A DNA stretch of 6,380 bases from Halothiobacillus neapolitanus (GCA_020722165.1 DYLI01000095.1:1-6380), one strand, 5' to 3'. Numbered from the stretch's first letter, positions 1 through 6,319 are shown. Notes: generated by a model not told the origin, from the letters alone. Translations and numbers: made by a program.

Positions 1-340
1 GTAACGTGGCGTGGCGGCGCAGTAGCTCAAGATAGTCCGCACCGGGCAAGTGATGTGCCAGACGCTTTTCTGCGGCATCCAGCCAGTCCCAGGCGCCTTG
101 TCGTCGCTGTGCCAGCATCATCTGGCCAGTGATAAGCTCGACGGCGGCGCGTTGCAGATCGTCGTTGGCTTCGCCTAAAAGAACATCGCGCTGCATTTCA
201 AAGGGCAGGCCAAGTATTAGACGCAAGCGCAAGACCTCGAGGCGATCCGCCCATGCTGTTGCCGTGCGTAGTTTTGCGAGGCGGGTTTGAGCGGCGTGTT
301 CTGGCAGCGGCTCGGCGTGCCAGGCGGCAAGCTCGATCAA
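1..340 (-). CDS. hypothetical helical protein, 3' end cut by window edge
   Basis: I do not recognise this gene. The frame stays open from a TTG at 338-340 to the window edge, giving 113 residues with the C-terminus missing. The TTG overlaps the TGA stop of the upstream gene (337-339) as TTGA, and an AAGGA Shine-Dalgarno (350-354) lies 9 bases before it. No ATG occurs in this frame until residue 49, so a coupled TTG start is the best choice. The product is rich in Leu, Ala, Arg and Gln and looks all-helical. Residues about 60-113 (L-G-E-A-N-D-D-L then G-A-W-D-W-L-D-A-A and Y-L-E-L-L-R-R) have the spacing of helical-hairpin repeats such as TPR, but this is an impression, not an assignment. No signal peptide or membrane segment is visible. 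The overlap suggests one operon with the gene at 337-777. Function unknown. Confidence 0.6.
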   Translation of the reverse strand, partial: MIELAAWHAEPLPEHAAQTRLAKLRTATAWADRLEVLRLRLILGLPFEMQRDVLLGEANDDLQRAAVELITGQMMLAQRRQGAWDWLDAAEKRLAHHLPGADYLELLRRHATL

Positions 341-777
341 TCGTGAAAGTCCTTGCAGATTGAGGAGTTGTCCGGGTGTTCCACCGCATCGGCGATTTTG
401 GCGACGAATTGACCGAGTTCGTCGGGGCTGAGCACACTCAACATCCGCCGCATCATGTTCGGATCGACGCGGGCGAGCGATTGCTTGCCGTCGCTTAAGT
501 GAACCACGATGCCGACGGCGGAGAGGCGCACGTCGTCGATGCTGTCCGCCCAGTCCTGGCTGGCTTCATCCAACGTTTGCGCCAGGGCTTCGAGTTCGGC
601 TTCGATGGCGGTCGTGAGGCCATCCTCGCTCACGCGCACGATCATCGCGCCGGTGCCAATCGCATCTTCATGCGCGCTGGTGCGCAGGCCATGCGCGTGG
701 GCGGCGGCGGTAAATTCTTCGTGCGCGCCGGGGTGTAGAAAGGCGAATTCGATAAAGGGCGCTTGAATAAAAGACAT
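337..777 (-). CDS. hypothetical protein, 146 aa
   Basis: This is a complete reading frame from ATG (775-777) to TGA (337-339), preceded by AAGGA at 786-790 with an 8-base gap. I cannot name the family. The protein is acidic and soluble, with no signal peptide or membrane segment. Predicted order: a strand (residues 7-14), a helix (18-30), a strand ending in M-I-V-R-V-S (45-50), a long helix (55-74), two strands in a hairpin (83-104, containing G-I-V-V-H-L and a D-G-K turn), and a helical C-terminal part (108-133) with R-R-M-L-S-V-L-S-P-D-E-L. The first half has the beta-alpha-beta rhythm of ferredoxin-like folds; this is a weak guess. A single Cys lies six residues from the C-terminus (S-S-I-C-K-D). 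Its start faces hemB across 55 bp, so the promoters must be close together or overlap the genes. The downstream gene overlaps its stop by 4 bases, so the two products may work together. Confidence 0.75.
   Translation of the reverse strand: MSFIQAPFIEFAFLHPGAHEEFTAAAHAHGLRTSAHEDAIGTGAMIVRVSEDGLTTAIEAELEALAQTLDEASQDWADSIDDVRLSAVGIVVHLSDGKQSLARVDPNMMRRMLSVLSPDELGQFVAKIADAVEHPDNSSICKDFHD
350..354 (-). promoter_or_regulatory. Shine-Dalgarno supporting a TTG start
   Basis: On the minus strand this reads AAGGA, 9 bases before the TTG at 338-340. It lies inside the last codons of the upstream gene and is the main reason for choosing that unusual start codon. Confidence 0.5.
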
Positions 778-832
778 GGGTGGATTCCTTGCGGCTCGTT
801 ACAATTCGTATATCGTGAATCAGGAGCCGTTT
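778..832. promoter_or_regulatory. divergent spacer with hemB promoter candidate
   Basis: Only 55 bp separate the start of the minus-strand gene (777) from hemB (833). A TACAAT at 800-805 matches five of six bases of a sigma-70 -10 box on the plus strand and would give a leader of about 20 nt carrying the hemB ribosome site. No good -35 box stands at the usual distance (the bases at 777-782 are TGGGTG), so the promoter may be weak or need an activator. I found no convincing minus-strand promoter here; it may lie inside the hemB coding region. Confidence 0.35.
822..826 (+). promoter_or_regulatory. Shine-Dalgarno of hemB
   Basis: AGGAG, 6 bases before ATG 833. It decides the start: the same frame is open to an ATG at 776, but that ATG sits on the start codon of the opposing gene, and the residues added match nothing in HemB proteins. 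Confidence 0.75.
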
Positions 833-1831
833 ATGTTCAACCAGACCTTTTCAATGACCCGTATGCGGCGGATGCGCCGCGATGATTTCAGCCGCCGTTT
901 GATGCGTGAAAACGCGGTGACGGCGAATGATTTGATTTTGCCAGTATTTGTGCTGGAGGGCGCGGGTCGCACCGAGGCGATTGGCTCCATGCCGGGCGTT
1001 GAGCGCCAATCCATCGACGTGCTGTTGCACACGGCGGAGCGTGCGGTGGCGCTGGGCATTCCCATGCTGGCGCTGTTTCCGGTCACGCCGTTGGAACACA
1101 AATCATTGGATGCGGCAGAGGCGTGGAATCCAAAAGGCTTGGCGCAACGCACGGTGCGCGAGTTGAAAAAGCACTTCCCGCAGTTGGGCGTGATGACCGA
1201 TGTGGCGCTCGACCCGTTCACCACCCACGGGCAGGACGGGCTGATTGATGACACGGGTTACGTGATGAACGACGAAACGGTCGAGGCGCTGGTCAAGCAG
1301 GCGCTGTCTCATGCCGAGGCGGGCGCGGATGTGGTCGCGCCCAGCGACATGATGGACGGGCGCATCGGGCTGATTCGTGAAGCATTGGAAGCGAACGGCT
1401 ACATTCACACGCGCATCATGGCCTATGCCGCCAAGTATGCCTCCAGTTTCTATGGGCCATTCCGCGATGCCGTGGGTTCAGCGGGTAATTTGGGCAAGGG
1501 GAATAAATTCACCTATCAAATGGATCCGGCCAACAGTGATGAGGCGCTGCATGAGGTGGCGTTGGATTTGCAGGAAGGCGCGGATATGGTGATGGTCAAG
1601 CCGGGGCTGCCGTATTTGGACATCGTGCGCCGCATCAAGGACGAGTTCCGCGCGCCAACCTATGTGTATCAAGTCTCCGGTGAGTACGCCATGCTTAAGG
1701 CGGCGGCACAAAACGGCTGGCTGGATTGGGAGGCGTGCATGATGGAAAGCTTGGTGTCGATGAAACGCGCCGGGGCGGATGGGGTGCTGACTTATGCGGC
1801 GTTGGAGGTGGCGGGGTGGTTGAAACGTTGA
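833..1831 (+). CDS. hemB: porphobilinogen synthase (5-aminolevulinate dehydratase)
   Basis: This cytoplasmic enzyme condenses two 5-aminolevulinate molecules to porphobilinogen, the first pyrrole of heme, siroheme and cobalamin synthesis. The 332-residue length is normal for the family. Both Schiff-base lysines are present: K201 in M-A-Y-A-A-K-Y-A-S-S and K256 in V-M-V-K-P-G-L-P-Y. The metal-site segment at 123-136 reads D-V-A-L-D-P-F-T-T-H-G-Q-D-G. The cysteines of zinc enzymes are replaced by A125, D127 and D135, as in Pseudomonas aeruginosa HemB, where the equivalents are A129, D131 and D139. E241 corresponds to the allosteric magnesium ligand of that enzyme. It is therefore inferred to be a zinc-independent, magnesium-stimulated, octameric enzyme. 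The N-terminal arm (M-R-R-M-R-R, 11-16) is also typical. The gene stands alone, divergent from two hypothetical genes and convergent with the cyclase gene. Confidence 0.97.
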   Translation: MFNQTFSMTRMRRMRRDDFSRRLMRENAVTANDLILPVFVLEGAGRTEAIGSMPGVERQSIDVLLHTAERAVALGIPMLALFPVTPLEHKSLDAAEAWNPKGLAQRTVRELKKHFPQLGVMTDVALDPFTTHGQDGLIDDTGYVMNDETVEALVKQALSHAEAGADVVAPSDMMDGRIGLIREALEANGYIHTRIMAYAAKYASSFYGPFRDAVGSAGNLGKGNKFTYQMDPANSDEALHEVALDLQEGADMVMVKPGLPYLDIVRRIKDEFRAPTYVYQVSGEYAMLKAAAQNGWLDWEACMMESLVSMKRAGADGVLTYAALEVAGWLKR

Positions 1832-1978
1832 ATCGATAATTAATTATTAACTTGATGTAAGTTGATAGTTCGTTGTTATGAGCGTGGGCGCGAATTTATT
1901 CGCGCATAAGTTATTGTTTTGGAATTTTTTAGCCTGAAAGTCTCGCAAACAGGCGGCGCGCGAAATATTGTCTGCGGT
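1832..1978. other. intergenic spacer between convergent genes
   Basis: These 147 bp hold no credible gene. The left part is AT-rich with small symmetric stretches (TTAATTATTAA; AACTT-GATGT-AAGTT). The middle has the REP-like hairpin described separately. The right part has a T-run at 1925-1930 and a short GCCTG/CAGGC repeat (1932-1936 and 1950-1954) with a 13-base loop. That repeat has no U-run after it on either strand, so I do not call it a terminator. Confidence 0.7.
1884..1905 (+). repeat. REP-like palindrome, possible hemB terminator
   Basis: GCGCGAA (1888-1894), loop TTTA, then TTCGCGC (1899-1905) form a perfect 7-bp hairpin. It is preceded directly by GTGG (1884-1887). A GTAG or GTGG tetranucleotide 5' of a GC-rich palindrome is the known architecture of REP elements mobilised by RAYT transposases, and cores of the GCGAATTTATTCGC type are common in pseudomonads and relatives. 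The sequence after it is T-rich but has no immediate U-run (GTTTT 1916-1920, TTTTTT 1925-1930), so termination of hemB is plausible but not textbook. Only one copy is in the window, so repetition is unproven. Confidence 0.5.
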
Positions 1979-3307
1979 CTATTCTTGAAACAGGCAAAGC
2001 GCATTGCGCCCTGCATTTTTGGCTTGATACATCGCTGTATCGGACTGTTTGAATAGTGTGTCGGGCGTTTTTTCTTGTCCTAAAAAGAGCGCAATGCCGA
2101 TACTGGCCGAGGTTTGGAATTCGCCATCGGTTAATTGAAAGGGAATCTCCAGCGCAGCGCGTATGAGTTCGGCCACATGCTTGGCTTGAGTCGCTGCCTC
2201 TAGATCGTCAGCACTCAGGTCTTCGAAAATGACAACAAATTCATCTCCGCCCAGGCGCACGACCAGATCGTTTTCGCGCACCAGTGATTGCAGCCTGCGC
2301 GACACATCGATCAGCAGTTGATCGCCGGCATCGTGTCCCCGGGTGTCATTCAGTGTTTTGAATTTATCCAAGTCCAGAATGACCAAGGCACCATGTTTCA
2401 TGCTTCGAATCGAACGTGCCATGGCCTTGGAGAGGTGCTCGTGCATCAGGCGACGGTTGGGCAGTTGGGTGAGCGGGTCGTAAAAGGCCATGCGCTGCAT
2501 TTCCTCGCTGGCCGCCTTGTCCTTGGTGATGTCTTCAAGCAGCCAGAGCCAGCCTTTTTGCCCGTCGGGGTCGATAGGCGCAAGTGTGACGCGCAGTGCC
2601 ATTGGGATGTCCTTAAACCACCAGATCAGGCCACTGAGCGGATCATGGCCACCGTCATTCACAAAAATATTCAGTTGATTACGCAGTTCATCCGCATTGG
2701 TCGCGCGCCTTGCAAAGTCGGTCAAGGCTTGAGCCAAGCGCGCCGCATCAACCTTGCCCGGGGTTAAGCCCAAATAGGATGCAGCTTTTGCATTGACATA
2801 TCCGGGCGCATTGCCCGAAGGCACGATGATGGCGCCCTGGGGTAAAGCTTTAGCCAAGCTGAAAATTTGCCGCTCACTCCTTCGCCATGCTTCTTGCCGC
2901 GCGCCCGCGAGTTGGTGTTGCACGTTCAAAGCCGCCAGTGCGAATCGAAAGCTATGTCTCAACATGGTGTCGGGCATGTGAGGCGCAGAAAACCAGATGG
3001 CCATAATGCCCACATCCGACTCGGTATCTTGGTGCGCACAGCCGATCATCGCTGTAGCCGTGGCAAGATTCATGCGCGCACGCACCTGAAGCGGCAGAGC
3101 TTTTAGGGCTTCCTCGCCCTCAATAAGTTCATCAGAGCACGACTGTACTGGAGGCAGGAAGTAGCCGGTGAGCACAGTCGCAGGCGAAACGCCACGCGTT
3201 ACGGCGAGGGCAGTGCTTTCTTTTTGCCAGTAAATCACAAGGTCAGCCCCCAGTAGGCTACGCAGGCTTGCGGCCTGATGATCGAGCTTAGTGGATGACG
3301 TCGGCAT
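1979..3307 (-). CDS. GAF-like/PAS/GGDEF diguanylate cyclase
   Basis: Predicted to make cyclic di-GMP from two GTP in response to a signal sensed by its N-terminal half. Numbered from the ATG at 3305-3307 (442 aa): residues about 8-130 look like a GAF domain (weak). About 145-262 form a PAS domain ending in the usual E-D-I-T linker (258-261). The GGDEF domain runs from D-P-L-T (277-280) to the end. The active site is intact: D312 in I-L-D-L-D-K-F-K, N-D-T-R-G-H-D, and G-G-D-E-F at 353-357. An RxxD inhibitory site (R344 to D347) lies exactly five residues before it, so feedback inhibition by product is expected. There is no EAL domain and no transmembrane segment, so it should be cytoplasmic. 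A TTG at 3317-3319 would add four residues; neither start has a strong Shine-Dalgarno (GGA lies 7 bases before the ATG). The gene overlaps the hydrolase by 20 bp, which suggests translational coupling. Confidence 0.92.
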   Translation of the reverse strand: MPTSSTKLDHQAASLRSLLGADLVIYWQKESTALAVTRGVSPATVLTGYFLPPVQSCSDELIEGEEALKALPLQVRARMNLATATAMIGCAHQDTESDVGIMAIWFSAPHMPDTMLRHSFRFALAALNVQHQLAGARQEAWRRSERQIFSLAKALPQGAIIVPSGNAPGYVNAKAASYLGLTPGKVDAARLAQALTDFARRATNADELRNQLNIFVNDGGHDPLSGLIWWFKDIPMALRVTLAPIDPDGQKGWLWLLEDITKDKAASEEMQRMAFYDPLTQLPNRRLMHEHLSKAMARSIRSMKHGALVILDLDKFKTLNDTRGHDAGDQLLIDVSRRLQSLVRENDLVVRLGGDEFVVIFEDLSADDLEAATQAKHVAELIRAALEIPFQLTDGEFQTSASIGIALFLGQEKTPDTLFKQSDTAMYQAKNAGRNALCLFQE

Positions 3308-4109
3308 TGAGAAATCCAAGAATGGCGCAGTTCACAGTATCCGGCGCACTGATATGCGGAAAATGCCCCTCGGTATCCAGCACCTGAAAATCCACTGCGC
3401 GAGACTCACGCGCCAGCCAAAGAGCCGTATCACGCGGCACCGCCGGATCATGCGCGGCCTGCAATATCTGTGTCGGCACCGACAGCCGCGCTATATCCTG
3501 ACGATGATCGGAGTGAAAAATGGTCTCTGCGACCGCAGTGGCAATATCGGGTCTTAGTGCCATTAGGGATGTGGTGAACTCCATAGCCAAATGCGGGCGG
3601 CTTGTATTGGCGGTCATCATGGCCGCAAAACCATTGGCCCAAGCCACATAGTCCATACGCATTGAGGCAATAAGTTGATTGACCTGTTCCTGAGTGAAGC
3701 CGCCCACATAGCCTGTTATGGGTTCGTCAATATAGCGCGGCGAGGCTCCAAGCAAGGTTAAGCGCTCAAACATACCTGGATACGCATTGGCTGCCAGCAC
3801 TCCCGCCATACCGGCCACAGAATGCCCAATATAGCTGGCCTGATGAATGTCCATGGCCTGCATCAAGGCCGCCAAGTCAGCGGCAAAGCCAAACAGGGTA
3901 TGGTGACGATTGGCATCGTAAGCCGCCATCGTATGTGGGGTGGCTCCTGCGTTATCAAAGGTTACGACGCGGAACCCGGCATCTACTAAGGCATGAACCT
4001 GCGCACGCCAAAAGGACTGGTCGCTGCCGAAGCCATTGCCCAGCACCACGGTAGACTCTCCTGCACCGTGGATGCGGGCATCTAAACGCTGTTCAATATC
4101 GGTCTTCAT
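3288..4109 (-). CDS. RsbQ-type alpha/beta hydrolase
   Basis: A 273-residue alpha/beta hydrolase that resembles Bacillus subtilis RsbQ along its whole length. Shared features include G-F-G-S-D-Q-S-F-W (26-34), F-D-N-A-G (51-55), A-Y-D-A-N-R (63-68), G-H-S-V-A-G (95-100), S-P-R-Y (123-126) and F-H-S-D-H-R (198-203). The catalytic triad is S97, D221 and H249, within two residues of RsbQ S96, D219 and H247. The family also contains the plant strigolactone and karrikin receptors D14 and KAI2. In Bacillus, RsbQ activates the PAS-containing phosphatase RsbP in energy stress. Here the gene overlaps one for a PAS-GGDEF protein, so the inferred role is to make or deliver a small ligand for that PAS domain. 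The start at 4107-4109 has GGAG six bases upstream. No signal peptide; cytoplasmic. The substrate cannot be told from sequence. I leave the symbol empty because the partner differs from Bacillus. Confidence 0.93.
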   Translation of the reverse strand: MKTDIEQRLDARIHGAGESTVVLGNGFGSDQSFWRAQVHALVDAGFRVVTFDNAGATPHTMAAYDANRHHTLFGFAADLAALMQAMDIHQASYIGHSVAGMAGVLAANAYPGMFERLTLLGASPRYIDEPITGYVGGFTQEQVNQLIASMRMDYVAWANGFAAMMTANTSRPHLAMEFTTSLMALRPDIATAVAETIFHSDHRQDIARLSVPTQILQAAHDPAVPRDTALWLARESRAVDFQVLDTEGHFPHISAPDTVNCAILGFLNADVIH

Positions 4110-4257
4110 TATGCTCTCCGTGTTTGCGCGTATTTTGGGCTAATGACAGCGATTCAAGCGACCTATGCCATGGCCGCACGAGGCAAAACTTTATTTGTGC
4201 AAGCGAGCTTACCATGCAACATAATCTTCATAGTGAATCAATAGGGTTATTAGAAAC
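4110..4257. other. divergent spacer between hydrolase and rlmC
   Basis: These 148 bp should hold promoters for both directions. On the plus strand the best -10 candidate is CATAAT at 4220-4225, with TTGTGC (4195-4200) at a long 19-base spacing. No clear minus-strand promoter was found. A GCCATGGC palindrome is present, with nothing to tie it to regulation. Reading frames that cross this region do not look like genes. Confidence 0.35.
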
Positions 4258-5421
4258 ATGGACTGCTCGTATTTTCAGGCCGGTCTTTGCCGCTCCTGCA
4301 CATGGATTGAAAAAAATTATGCTAAGCAAATAGTCGATAAACAGGCCGCGTGTCAGGCGGCTTTGCCTGTTGTAGCTGCGGAGGTGTGGGATGCGCCGGT
4401 GCCAAGTGCCGAGGCCGGGTTTCGCAACAAGGCAAAAATGGTCGTTGGCGGCACGGTGACGCAGCCGGTGCTGGGCATTACCGATGCGGAAGGGCGGGCG
4501 GTGGATTTAACCGCCTGCTCTTTGTATCCGCAGAGAATGCAGGCGGCTTTTGCGCTGATTGGCGAGTTTATTGCGCGGGCAGGGCTTGCGCCTTATAACG
4601 TGGCGGCGCGATGTGGTGAACTCAAGTTTGTGTTGTTGACCTATGCGGAACATAGCGGTGAATTGGGTTTGCGTTTTGTGCTGCGTTCAAAGCAGTCTCT
4701 GGCTGCGTTGCAGGCGCATTTGCCGGGCTTGTACGCGGCGTTGCCGAGGCTAGCGGTGGTGTCGGTCAATATCCAGCCGGTGCATCAGGCTATTTTGGAG
4801 GGTGATGAGGAAATCATCTTGAGTGAGCGCCAAAGCCTGACGATGCAGCTTAACGCTATGAACCTGCATCTGCGCCCACGCAGTTTTTTTCAGACTAATA
4901 CGCAGGTGGCGGCGGCGCTGTATCGCACGGCACAGGCTTGGGTAGCCGAGCTTGCGCCTGCGAGCGCGTGGGATTTGTTTTGCGGCGTGGGCGGCTTTGC
5001 CCTGCACCTTGCGCCCGTGGTACGTGGGCAGGTGACGGGGATTGAAGTGAGTGCAGAGGCGATTGCTTCGGCGCGGCAGACGGCGGCGGAGCTGGGTTTA
5101 GGTAATGTGCACTTTCAGGCTTTGGCGGCAGATGATTTTGCTTATGCGCGCCAGCCTTCGCCTGCCAAGACACCAGCCATTGTCGTGGTGAATCCGCCGC
5201 GCCGTGGTTTGGGTGCGGATTTGTGCGCCTGGTTAGAGCAATCGAGCGTGCGCTGGCTGCTGTATTCAAGCTGCAATCCGCAAAGCTTGGCGCAGGATTT
5301 GGCGCGGATGCCGGGTTTTGTGCCGCTGCGGGCGCAGTTGTTCGATATGTTTCCGCATACGGCACATGGCGAAGTATTGGTTTTATTGGCGCGAAATGCC
5401 GGGTCGTTGGCTATAGTCTGA
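4258..5421 (+). CDS. rlmC: 23S rRNA (uracil-5-)-methyltransferase RlmC
   Basis: Uses S-adenosylmethionine to methylate C5 of U747 (E. coli numbering) in 23S rRNA. The 387-residue product aligns with E. coli RlmC (RumB) from its first residues. The iron-sulfur cluster cysteines are C3, C11 and C14 in M-D-C-S-Y-F-Q-A-G-L-C-R-S-C, plus C87. The methyltransferase half has F-F-Q-T-N (210-214), the SAM-binding loop D-L-F-C-G-V-G-G-F (239-247), N-P-P-R-R-G (312-317), the catalytic nucleophile C339 in S-S-C-N, and E372 near the C-terminus (F-P-H-T-A-H-G-E-V) as the likely base. Like E. coli RlmC it lacks the N-terminal TRAM domain of RlmD. The start is fixed by the conserved N-terminus even though the ribosome site is poor (AGGG about 10 bases upstream). 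The next gene follows after 26 bp on the same strand, so they may share a transcript. Confidence 0.96.
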   Translation: MDCSYFQAGLCRSCTWIEKNYAKQIVDKQAACQAALPVVAAEVWDAPVPSAEAGFRNKAKMVVGGTVTQPVLGITDAEGRAVDLTACSLYPQRMQAAFALIGEFIARAGLAPYNVAARCGELKFVLLTYAEHSGELGLRFVLRSKQSLAALQAHLPGLYAALPRLAVVSVNIQPVHQAILEGDEEIILSERQSLTMQLNAMNLHLRPRSFFQTNTQVAAALYRTAQAWVAELAPASAWDLFCGVGGFALHLAPVVRGQVTGIEVSAEAIASARQTAAELGLGNVHFQALAADDFAYARQPSPAKTPAIVVVNPPRRGLGADLCAWLEQSSVRWLLYSSCNPQSLAQDLARMPGFVPLRAQLFDMFPHTAHGEVLVLLARNAGSLAIV

Positions 5422-5436
5422 ATGTCATTTCAAAAA

Positions 5437-5441
5437 AGGGG
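5437..5441 (+). promoter_or_regulatory. Shine-Dalgarno deciding the membrane-protein start
   Basis: AGGGG, 6 bases before ATG 5448. The same frame is open back to 5223 inside rlmC, but those 75 extra residues are only the rlmC sequence read in another frame. Confidence 0.65.
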
Positions 5442-5447
5442 CGAGTG

Positions 5448-6218
5448 ATGAACTTCAAAACGGTGGATTCGGGGCGTGGCGTAGGCTGGATTGGCGATGG
5501 CTGGAATCTGGTCAAAGGGCAGCTGGGCGCGTGGATTCTTTTGGTTGTGGTGTATTTGGTGATTGAGATTGTGTTGCAGATTATCCCGTTTGTGGGCGGC
5601 ATTGTGGCGGCGCTGATTTCTCCGGGCTTGGCGGCGGGGATGTTTTTGGCGGCGCGTTACTCGGATGAGGGCAAAACGGTCGATTTGAATCTGTTGTTTC
5701 AGCCCTTGATGGAGCAACGCACACGTGGGCCGTTGTTGACGCTGGGCGCGATGGCGATTGTGTTTGCCATTCTGATCTCTGTTGTGTTGCTTATGATGAT
5801 TGGCGGTGCATCTCTTGCGGAAAATAACAACATGAGTGCCGATGCTATGCTGGCTTCAGGCATGTTGGGTATTGGATTAGGTGGTATGTTGGTCATTCTG
5901 CTGCTCGTCGCGGTGTACAGCATGGCGATGTGGTTTGCCGCGCCGCTGGTGCTTTTTGCAGGTGTTGCGCCGATTGAGGCCATGAAAATCAGCTTCAAGG
6001 CGGTGTTGGCGAACTGGTTGCCAGCCTTGGTGTTTGGCCTGCTGATTATTGTGCTGGGCTTTGTGGCCACCATTCCGCTGCTGTTGGGCTGGTTGTTGCT
6101 TATGCCGGTGCTGTTCGCGGCCATGTACGTCAGCTACAAGGAGGTGTTTGATGTGCCGGAAGAAAACAGTGTGGTGATGGAGCAGCCGGGCATGGCTTCC
6201 TCGGTGATGAAAATGTAA
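5448..6218 (+). CDS. BPSS1780-family polytopic membrane protein
   Basis: A 256-residue inner-membrane protein of unknown function. The short N-terminal cytoplasmic-looking stretch contains G-R-G-V-G-W-I-G-D-G-W-N-L-V, a feature I associate with the BPSS1780 family (named after a Burkholderia pseudomallei locus). Hydrophobic segments lie at about 27-47, 49-68, 96-119, 137-171 (probably two), and 189-229 (probably two), giving six or seven spans. A polar loop A-E-N-N-N-M-S-A-D follows the third. The conserved-looking W-F-A-A-P-L-V-L-F (162-170) and the loop before the last spans (A-M-K-I-S-F-K-A-V, 178-186) also fit the family. The C-terminal 25 residues are polar. It follows rlmC by 26 bp and is closed by a strong terminator, so it is likely the last gene of an rlmC transcript. 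No catalytic motif is visible. Confidence 0.8.
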   Translation: MNFKTVDSGRGVGWIGDGWNLVKGQLGAWILLVVVYLVIEIVLQIIPFVGGIVAALISPGLAAGMFLAARYSDEGKTVDLNLLFQPLMEQRTRGPLLTLGAMAIVFAILISVVLLMMIGGASLAENNNMSADAMLASGMLGIGLGGMLVILLLVAVYSMAMWFAAPLVLFAGVAPIEAMKISFKAVLANWLPALVFGLLIIVLGFVATIPLLLGWLLLMPVLFAAMYVSYKEVFDVPEENSVVMEQPGMASSVMKM

Positions 6219-6243
6219 ACCCATACGCGATTAGGCAGGAGTA

Positions 6244-6271
6244 AAAAAGGGCTGACATTTCAGCCCTTTTT
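6244..6271 (+). terminator. Rho-independent terminator, 12-bp stem
   Basis: AAAAAGGGCTGA (6244-6255), loop CATT, and TCAGCCCTTTTT (6260-6271) form a perfect stem 26 bases after the membrane-protein stop, with the U-run on the 3' arm. The A-run on the 5' arm makes it work in both directions. It separates the rlmC unit from the AbrB-type gene. Confidence 0.92.
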
Positions 6272-6319
6272 GCATAGCATGACCCATGTTGTAACTATGT
6301 TTTAACTTTAGGAGGTTGT
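6272..6319 (+). promoter_or_regulatory. leader of the AbrB-type gene
   Basis: A consensus AGGAGG at 6310-6315 lies four bases before ATG 6320. Upstream are CATAG (6273-6277) and CTATG (6295-6299) as an inverted repeat, and TAACT twice (6292-6296 and 6303-6307), 11 bp apart, about one helical turn. These could be an operator for self-regulation, which is usual for AbrB/MazE antitoxins, but the repeats are short. A promoter is presumed here because a terminator lies just before it; TTGCAT (6270-6275) with AACTAT (6293-6298) is a weak candidate. Confidence 0.4.

Noticed and set aside
198..437. Minus-strand 79-residue frame
   Set aside because: It overlaps both minus-strand genes in a third frame, is Arg/Thr/Ser-rich, and has no ribosome site or family pattern.
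337..440. Programmed -1 frameshift fusing the two left-hand genes
   Set aside because: The second frame is in the -1 register, but there is no X-XXY-YYZ slippery site near the stop, and a proper AAGGA precedes the TTG start.
499..766. Plus-strand frames opposite the hypothetical gene
   Set aside because: They are antisense shadows of a gene with strong third-position GC bias; composition is Ala/Arg/Ser-rich and no family pattern appears.
776..832. N-terminal extension of hemB from ATG 776
   Set aside because: The extra 19 residues are unlike HemB, the ATG coincides with the opposite gene's start, and AGGAG at 822-826 supports 833.
1932..1954. GCCTG/CAGGC as terminator of the cyclase gene
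   Set aside because: The stem is only 5 bp with a 13-base loop, and no U-run follows on the minus strand.
4124..4333. Plus-strand 69-residue frame upstream of rlmC
   Set aside because: It overlaps the conserved rlmC N-terminus in another frame and has no recognisable domain or good ribosome site.
5223..5447. N-terminal extension of the membrane protein into rlmC
   Set aside because: The 75 residues are rlmC read in another frame; AGGGG and the family-like N-terminus support 5448.
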